Origin: Ruminococcus sp. UBA3280
Lineage (GTDB): Bacteria; Bacillota; Clostridia; Oscillospirales; Ruminococcaceae
DNA: 19,545 bases
Direction of reading: 5' to 3'
Assembly: GCA_002362175.1 (NCBI GenBank)
Contig: DETU01000094.1
Location: 47,936 to 67,480 of the forward strand
A program made the translations under genes and the position numbers. The stretch's first letter is position 1, and every line of letters begins with the position of its first letter. Shown here piece by piece: positions 14,997 to 19,545 of this stretch. Under the pieces are notes generated by a model. The model saw only the letters and a program-made list of their open reading frames with translations. It was not told the DNA's origin and searched no databases.

Positions 14997-15025
14997 AAAT
15001 GCACGGCTGATACCGTGCATTTTTT
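14997..15025 (+). terminator. Intrinsic terminator of the rtcB operon
   Basis: AATGCACGG (14998-15006), loop CTGATA, CCGTGCATT (15013-15021) and a run of Ts. Confidence 0.93.
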
Positions 15026-15086
15026 ACTATAAATGGAGTGAAAATAATAAAAAAAATTCGCAAAATGCAGAAAAAAGAAAATTTTC

Positions 15087-15115
15087 TTGAAAAAAACTGT
15101 GTGATGTGCTATAAT
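15087..15115 (+). promoter_or_regulatory. Sigma-A promoter of the transporter operon
   Basis: TTGAAA (15087-15092) and TATAAT (15110-15115) with a 17-bp spacer. The leader is about 38 nt, with no riboswitch-sized structure. Confidence 0.85.
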
Positions 15116-15159
15116 TCCAAAGGTGCAATTATACATATTAAATATACAGGAGGTAAATT

Positions 15160-16512
15160 ATGGCAGCAGCACAGATTTTTGCCGTTGTTATTTTTGTGGC
15201 GATGTTCGTCTTAATCGTCATGGACAAGATAGAACGGCACTACGTAACGCTCGGAAGCGGAATACTTACTCTTATAGTAGTGTTTGGAATATGTATGAAG
15301 AGCGGTAAAGCAATATGGAATACTCTTGCTATTAAAGGGTTTGCTACCAAAGAGTTCTGGTATCAGGTCACGGAAAGTGAAAGCAAGGGTATAAACTGGG
15401 CAACGATTATTTTCATTGCCGGTATGATGGTAATGGTAGAGGGTATGGCAAAGGCGGGATTTTTCCGCTGGCTTTGCATGAAAATAGCTTTTCTTGTAAA
15501 GTGCAGGACAATTCCAGTTTTCATTACTTTTATGATTATGTCGGCTGTGCTTTCAATGTTCATTGACAGTATAACGGTTATCATGTTTCTTGCTGCGGTA
15601 ACTATTGAACTTTCACAGCTTCTGAAATTCAATCCCGTTCCGATGATTCTTTCAGAGATTTTCTGTGCCAATTTAGGCGGTTCGGCAACGATGTGCGGAG
15701 ACCCGCCGAATATTATCGTAGGTACTTCGCTTGGATATTCTTTCAGTGATTTTCTTACCAATACAGGACTTGTTGCAGGCATTTCACTTGTATTTTCGAT
15801 AATTTTCTTTTACTTTGCCTTTAAAAAGGAACTCGTAAGCAACAGTAGTGAAAAAATTGACATTTCAAAATTACCGAAGCCGAGCGAGGCTATAACAAGC
15901 AAACGTGATTTTATAGTAAGCAGTATAATTTTCGGCTGTGCGGTTTTACTGCTGATTACTCACGCAACTACTCATCTTACAGTAGCTTCAATAGGACTTT
16001 TTATCGCAGTAATTACACTTATTGCTTTCGCAAAGGACGCTGTTGAACTTCTTAAAAAAGTTGATTATAAAACACTTGTATTCTTTATAGGCTTGTTTAT
16101 TGTTGTCGGAGGACTTGAAGAAACGGGAATACTTGAACTTATTGCAAAGTTCATTGAAAACATTAGCGGTGGAAACGCTATGCTTATGATAGCTATTATT
16201 CTGTGGGTTTCGGCAATTGCGAGTGCGTTCGTGGACAATATACCGTTTGCGGCTACAATGGTACCCGTTATACAGAGTCTTGCGGAAACTTCGAGCGTTG
16301 CACTGCCCACTCTTGCATGGACACTTTCAATTGGTACTGATATTGGCGGAAGTGCGACACCTATCGGAGCGTCTGCAAACGTTGTTGGCACATCTGTTGC
16401 AGCAAAGAACGGTTATCCGATAAGCTGGGGAAGATACTGTAAAAAGCTTGCTCCGGCAACAATTATAGTACTCGGAATTTCAACGGTTTATATTTTCATG
16501 AGATATTTATAA
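15160..16512 (+). CDS. ArsB/NhaD/CitM-type (ion transporter superfamily) membrane transporter
   Basis: The 450-aa polytopic protein has about eleven hydrophobic segments in two homologous halves, each with the family's re-entrant motif: ANLGGSATMCGDPPNIIVG in the first half and IGTDIGGSATPIGASANVVG in the second. Further signatures are MFIDSITVIMFLAAVTIELS and AFVDNIPFAATMVPVIQSL, in which the aspartate/asparagine residues are typical of NhaD/ArsB/SLC13-like carriers that use an ion gradient. The substrate (Na+/H+, dicarboxylate, arsenite or other anion) cannot be told from sequence. No arsenic or citrate genes are nearby. ACAGGAGG lies 7 nt before the ATG. The cytidylate-kinase-like gene starts 18 bp after its stop and shares its transcript. 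Confidence 0.9.
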   Translation: MAAAQIFAVVIFVAMFVLIVMDKIERHYVTLGSGILTLIVVFGICMKSGKAIWNTLAIKGFATKEFWYQVTESESKGINWATIIFIAGMMVMVEGMAKAGFFRWLCMKIAFLVKCRTIPVFITFMIMSAVLSMFIDSITVIMFLAAVTIELSQLLKFNPVPMILSEIFCANLGGSATMCGDPPNIIVGTSLGYSFSDFLTNTGLVAGISLVFSIIFFYFAFKKELVSNSSEKIDISKLPKPSEAITSKRDFIVSSIIFGCAVLLLITHATTHLTVASIGLFIAVITLIAFAKDAVELLKKVDYKTLVFFIGLFIVVGGLEETGILELIAKFIENISGGNAMLMIAIILWVSAIASAFVDNIPFAATMVPVIQSLAETSSVALPTLAWTLSIGTDIGGSATPIGASANVVGTSVAAKNGYPISWGRYCKKLAPATIIVLGISTVYIFMRYL

Positions 16513-16530
16513 AAATCAGGAGGAAAAATC

Positions 16531-17124
16531 ATGGAACAGCTTATTATTTCGGTCGGACGTGAATTTGGAAGCGGAGGACGTGTAATAGCAGAAGCACTTG
16601 CCGAAAGATTCGGCATACCGATTTATGACCGTCATCTTATTACGGAAATTGCAGATAAAACGGGTCTTACTCCCGAACAGATTGAAAAGTACAATGAAAA
16701 TCCGAAAAAGAAAATTATTTCCCGACGTGTAAGAGGATACAGCAACTCAATAGAGGACAATATTGCAGAAATGCAGTTCAATTTTCTTAAAGAAAAATCT
16801 GAAAGCGGAGAATCTTTTGTAGTAGTGGGAAGATGTTCGGAAACAAAACTGAAAAGCAACTCCGCACTTGTTTCACTTTTTATTCTTGCCGATATGGACG
16901 CAAAAGTAAAACGTGTAATGGAAATATACGAACTTTCCAAGGAAGATGCGGAAGATTTTATCTGTAAGAAGGATAAGAAAAGAAAACGTTATCACAATTA
17001 TCACTGCTCGGGACACTGGGGAGATTCAAGACTTTATGACTTATGTATAAACAGCAGTTGTCTTGGTATTGAAAAGACCATTGATTATCTTGAATCATAT
17101 ATAAGGGCAAGAAAAGACATATAA
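16531..17124 (+). CDS. Cytidylate-kinase-like P-loop family protein
   Basis: The 197-aa protein belongs to the cytidylate-kinase-like family common in clostridia. It has an altered P-loop (VGREFGSGGRVIA, residues 8-20, arginine where canonical kinases have lysine, as is usual for this family), GIPIYDRHLITEIA (28-41), VVVGRCSE (97-104), a basic lid region KKDKKRKRYHNYH and the C-terminal HWGDSRLYDLCINSSCLG (162-179). It probably phosphorylates a small molecule or nucleotide, but the family's substrate is not established. A true CMP kinase is usually a longer, separate gene. CAGGAGG precedes the start, 18 bp after the transporter. The pairing with a transporter may be functional, though it could simply be operon packing. 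Confidence 0.88.
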   Translation: MEQLIISVGREFGSGGRVIAEALAERFGIPIYDRHLITEIADKTGLTPEQIEKYNENPKKKIISRRVRGYSNSIEDNIAEMQFNFLKEKSESGESFVVVGRCSETKLKSNSALVSLFILADMDAKVKRVMEIYELSKEDAEDFICKKDKKRKRYHNYHCSGHWGDSRLYDLCINSSCLGIEKTIDYLESYIRARKDI

Positions 17125-17166
17125 AAAATACGGGTATGCTTTAAATCGGCATACCCGTTTGTTTTG
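17123..17166. terminator. Bidirectional intrinsic terminator
   Basis: ACGGGTATGC (17130-17139) pairs with GCATACCCGT (17149-17158). T-rich sequence follows on the plus strand (TTTGTTTTG), and an A6 run before the stem supplies a U run on the minus strand. It serves both the transporter operon and the convergent GGDEF gene. Confidence 0.92.
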
Positions 17167-17168
17167 TA

Positions 17169-18365
17169 TTAGAGACTGTTTACCACATAAACCGCATTAC
17201 CGCCGTTTCTTTTTACGTTGTGCATAACATTATCCATCTTTATAAGCAGTGAACTTACATTCAGACTGTCATTGGGCAGATAGTGGTAAATGCTTCCCGA
17301 TGCGGTACACTGAACCATGATACTTTCAATTGTAACGGGGCTTGACATTGCCGCACGGATTTTGTCTGCGATTCTCTGTATCTGACTATCAGGAATATCT
17401 TCATTGAAGATAAAACAGAATTCATTGCTTGTTATGTTGTAGATAGATGCAACGTCGCTGAATTCTTCAAGAAGTGTTTCACCGATTGCTGCAAGAAATT
17501 CGTCACCGAACTCATAGCCGTATGTATCATTGATTATACGGAAATTATCAATATCAAAAACACCTATATTGAACTGGTCTGTTTCAAGTCTTTCAGCAAG
17601 GTCGTTTTCAAGAGCATAACGGTTTTTCATACCTGTAAGAATGTTTGTAAGGGCAATGTCGTACATTTTCTGATTTGAACTTTCAAGTTTACGTCCTGCT
17701 GCCGCAATCTGACGCTCCTGCATTTCAAGCTGCATCATTCTTCTCTTTGTTGACTTTGCAAGTGAAGCAATGATTATTTCACCTATGATAAGTACAATTA
17801 TGAGGAAAATAAATCCTGCTCCGAAAAGTACGGAACTTGAACTTATTTTTTTCTGTGCATCACTTTTGCCGATTTCGAGAGTGGCCATAAGCATCTCAAC
17901 TGCGGCTGTCTGTGTTGGGTGAATTTCCTGAAGATAGATACTTTTCATCTGGTCGGCATCAAGACCTGTGAAAGACTGTTCAAGATTAAGGAGCTTGTTG
18001 TCATATGACTCAACAAGGAGTTTTGCGTGGTTGTATCTTCTTTTTTCCATGTCGGAATGTTCGATTTCCTCGTATTCCTGCATATTTTCTCTTATGATAT
18101 TAAAAGAGTTGTGGATATTGTTCACGTTCGACATAGGGTTACCCGTGTCAGAAACAATCATAAGAACTTCTCTGTTTACGCTGAGAAGCTGTTCGCATAT
18201 TGTTGACATTCGCTGAAGAGAGTTCATATTATGGTCATAGACTCTTCGTCCGTTCAGAAATACAATGGTACTGTTTATCATATTTATGACCATGATTACA
18301 AACAGCATTATTGACGCTATGGTAAAGTTTCGTTTGCTTCTTGAATAATTGTTATTATTAGCCAT
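17169..18365 (-). CDS. Membrane sensor with degenerate GGDEF domain
   Basis: The 398-aa protein has TM1 at about 13-37, an extracytoplasmic helical region at 38-177 resembling a four-helix-bundle sensor, TM2 at about 178-202 (VLFGAGFIFLIIVLIIGEIIIASL), a coiled coil (204-240) and a GGDEF-family domain. NILTGMKNRYALENDL (241-256) and VFDIDNFRIINDTYGYEFGD (269-288) are well kept, but the active-site signature is ITSNEFCFIF (TSNEF 312-316) instead of GGDEF. GTP cyclisation is therefore unlikely. Such domains may bind nucleotides or act by protein contact. GGAGGA lies 8 nt before the ATG. The gene starts 15 bp after the sugar-binding lipoprotein stop, in the same operon, so that lipoprotein is the natural candidate for its extracytoplasmic input. 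Confidence 0.88.
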   Translation of the reverse strand: MANNNNYSRSKRNFTIASIMLFVIMVINMINSTIVFLNGRRVYDHNMNSLQRMSTICEQLLSVNREVLMIVSDTGNPMSNVNNIHNSFNIIRENMQEYEEIEHSDMEKRRYNHAKLLVESYDNKLLNLEQSFTGLDADQMKSIYLQEIHPTQTAAVEMLMATLEIGKSDAQKKISSSSVLFGAGFIFLIIVLIIGEIIIASLAKSTKRRMMQLEMQERQIAAAGRKLESSNQKMYDIALTNILTGMKNRYALENDLAERLETDQFNIGVFDIDNFRIINDTYGYEFGDEFLAAIGETLLEEFSDVASIYNITSNEFCFIFNEDIPDSQIQRIADKIRAAMSSPVTIESIMVQCTASGSIYHYLPNDSLNVSSLLIKMDNVMHNVKRNGGNAVYVVNSL

Positions 18366-18380
18366 TGTTTAAGTCCTCCG

Positions 18381-19385
18381 TTAATTTTTCATGGGATTCA
18401 TAAGGAGCTGGACATCGCTGTCGTTTATATTGTCTTTTGTAACAAGCGTAGCACCCGTATCAATTGAAGCAGCTATACTTTCTCCGTTTACAAGGTTTCT
18501 CGCATATCTTACACCGAGATAGCCCATACAGTAGGGATTCTGTACAATAAAGCCATCGAGTACACCGCTTTTCACATATTCTTCCGCACTTTTAAAATTG
18601 TCTCCGCCGTTGAATGAGTCAAATCCTATAACAGTAACTTCATCAGCCTTGTCAAGTTCGTTTACCGCCATGCAGGCTCCTATTGTACCGCCCTGATTTG
18701 TGGCGAAAATAAGCTCAATTTCAGGATTATCATTAATAAGCTTGAGTGCGGCTTCTCTTGATTCTTCAATAACGCCGTTTCCGTTTTCTGTTGCAATTAT
18801 ATTGAATTTGTTTTCTTCTGAATCATTGTATTCTGCAAGCTGGTCTGAAAAACCGCCTTTTCGTTCTATTGCCGTAGGTGAAGTGGGAAGATGTGTTATA
18901 ATTCCTATGTTTCCGTCTTCTCCGAGAAGTTCGGACGCTTTTCGTGCGGCAATAGCACCTGCATAGCGGTTATTTGTGCTTATACATGAAGTTCTTCCTT
19001 CTTCTCTTATATCTGAATCAATGGCTATTATGTGTATATCGTTACTTTTGGCTTTTTTTAGTGCTTCCGCCAGTTCGTCGCTATCCTCTACAGGAGCGAT
19101 TACAATAGCGTCCGCTTTATTGGAAACAGCATTGTTTACGTATTTTATCTGAGCATTAACATCTTCTTTTTCAGAAGCTTCATACGTAATTCTGATATTC
19201 ATTTCCTCTCCTGCATCTTCAGCACCTTTTTTTGTTGAGTCCCAGTACTGGTCCTGACTTTTGCTTATTACTGCAACGTATGTCTCATCATCTTCTTTTT
19301 TTCCGCACCCTCCCGTAAAAACAAATGACATAGTCAATGCTCCGAGTGTTAATGTGCTGATAAGTCTGCGTGTATTTTTTTTCAT
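18381..19385 (-). CDS. Sugar-binding (Peripla_BP_4 type) lipoprotein
   Basis: The start is ATG 19385 (AGGAGGTC upstream), giving 334 aa. A longer reading from 19445 would place 20 charged residues before the signal peptide and cross the leader. The N-terminus is a lipoprotein signal (LISTLTLGALTMSFVFTGGC, cysteine 27). The mature part is a ribose/galactose-type binding fold: YVAVISKSQDQYWDSTKKGA, AQIKYVNNAVSNKADAIVIA, IHIIAIDSDI, RYAGAIAARKASELLG, NIGIITHLPTSPTAIERKGG, ELIFATNQGGTIGAC and VTVIGFDSFNG. No ABC ATPase or permease is adjacent. The next gene is the degenerate-GGDEF membrane sensor. It may bind a sugar or autoinducer-like molecule outside the cell and signal through that protein. 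The ligand is unknown. Confidence 0.92.
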   Translation of the reverse strand: MKKNTRRLISTLTLGALTMSFVFTGGCGKKEDDETYVAVISKSQDQYWDSTKKGAEDAGEEMNIRITYEASEKEDVNAQIKYVNNAVSNKADAIVIAPVEDSDELAEALKKAKSNDIHIIAIDSDIREEGRTSCISTNNRYAGAIAARKASELLGEDGNIGIITHLPTSPTAIERKGGFSDQLAEYNDSEENKFNIIATENGNGVIEESREAALKLINDNPEIELIFATNQGGTIGACMAVNELDKADEVTVIGFDSFNGGDNFKSAEEYVKSGVLDGFIVQNPYCMGYLGVRYARNLVNGESIAASIDTGATLVTKDNINDSDVQLLMNPMKN

Positions 19386-19424
19386 TGTTTGTATAGACCT
19401 CCTTGAAATATTATTTTTTGTTTT

Positions 19425-19442
19425 CGGAAAAAATTTTTTCCG
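19425..19442. repeat. Perfect 18-bp palindrome in lipoprotein gene leader
   Basis: CGGAAAAAATTTTTTCCG is fully self-complementary and lies 10-27 nt downstream of the predicted transcription start. It could be an operator for a dimeric repressor or a 5' RNA hairpin. No known operator consensus is recognised. Confidence 0.6.
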
Positions 19443-19459
19443 CATTGCCTGTCTGTTTA

Positions 19460-19488
19460 ATTATAACACATATGTATTTAAATTTCAA
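19460..19488 (-). promoter_or_regulatory. Sigma-A promoter of the sugar-binding lipoprotein/sensor operon
   Basis: On the minus strand TTGAAA (19488-19483) and TATAAT (19465-19460) are 17 bp apart, with a start near 19452 and a leader of about 67 nt. Nothing further is recognised between it and the right edge. Confidence 0.85.
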
Positions 19489-19545
19489 GACAAAAACTGC
19501 TGAAATTTCAATGAATTATTGTGACATATGCATAGTTTTTAAAAT

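Noticed and set aside
19386..19445. 20-residue N-terminal extension of the sugar-binding lipoprotein
   Set aside because: It would bury the lipoprotein signal behind charged residues, and it lies in the leader containing the palindrome.
1..19545. CRISPR arrays, insertion sequences, attachment sites, tRNA or rRNA genes
   Set aside because: No regularly spaced repeats, transposase motifs, tRNA cloverleaf or rRNA sequence was seen on either strand by eye.

Overview
The window is ordinary chromosome of an AT-rich, low-GC Gram-positive anaerobe. The Firmicutes-style signals agree throughout: strong AGGAGG-type ribosome binding sites, 17-bp-spaced TTGACA/TATAAT promoters, U-run terminators, a lysine riboswitch and lipoprotein signal peptides. 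The gene set (orphan sugar-binding lipoproteins, GGDEF hybrids, SSAT-like GNAT, short PAS protein) suggests a Ruminococcus-like member of the Oscillospiraceae. The family is an inference; no rRNA or other phylogenetic marker is present. I see no insertion sequence, CRISPR array, tRNA or phage gene.

Left block, minus strand (1-3131): four closely spaced genes read leftward. They encode a PUA/EVE-like protein of unknown function, tRNA-guanine transglycosylase (tgt), a 124-aa single-domain PAS protein, and a type I restriction specificity subunit (hsdS) that runs off the left edge and is frameshifted near its start.

Lysine/DAP block, plus strand (3165-8844): a consensus promoter and a lysine riboswitch with a transcription terminator control asd, an SSAT-like acetyltransferase gene and dapA. 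A second promoter at 6014 serves a CapA-family lipoprotein gene, a zinc-ribbon membrane protein gene, dapB and a PaaI-like hotdog thioesterase gene, ending in a strong terminator. The cluster makes aspartate semialdehyde and carries it to tetrahydrodipicolinate, the DAP/lysine and peptidoglycan precursor route. dapB lies outside the riboswitch-led part.

Signalling pair 1 (8846-13352): a 799-aa solute-binding lipoprotein gene (minus) is divergent from a cytoplasmic LacI-type sugar-binding domain fused to an intact GGDEF diguanylate cyclase (plus).

RNA/repair and transport block (13383-17124): a short promoter-to-terminator unit with a 27-aa ORF precedes rtcB (RNA ligase) and a 52-aa basic protein gene. 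An independent operon then encodes an ArsB/NhaD/CitM-type ion transporter and a cytidylate-kinase-like P-loop protein.

Signalling pair 2 (17123-19488, minus): a sugar-binding lipoprotein gene with its own promoter is followed 15 bp later by a two-TM sensor with a degenerate GGDEF domain (TSNEF). No ABC permease or ATPase gene lies beside either binding protein, so both loci may be extracytoplasmic ligand sensors feeding GGDEF outputs. That repeated arrangement is the most interesting feature of the window.
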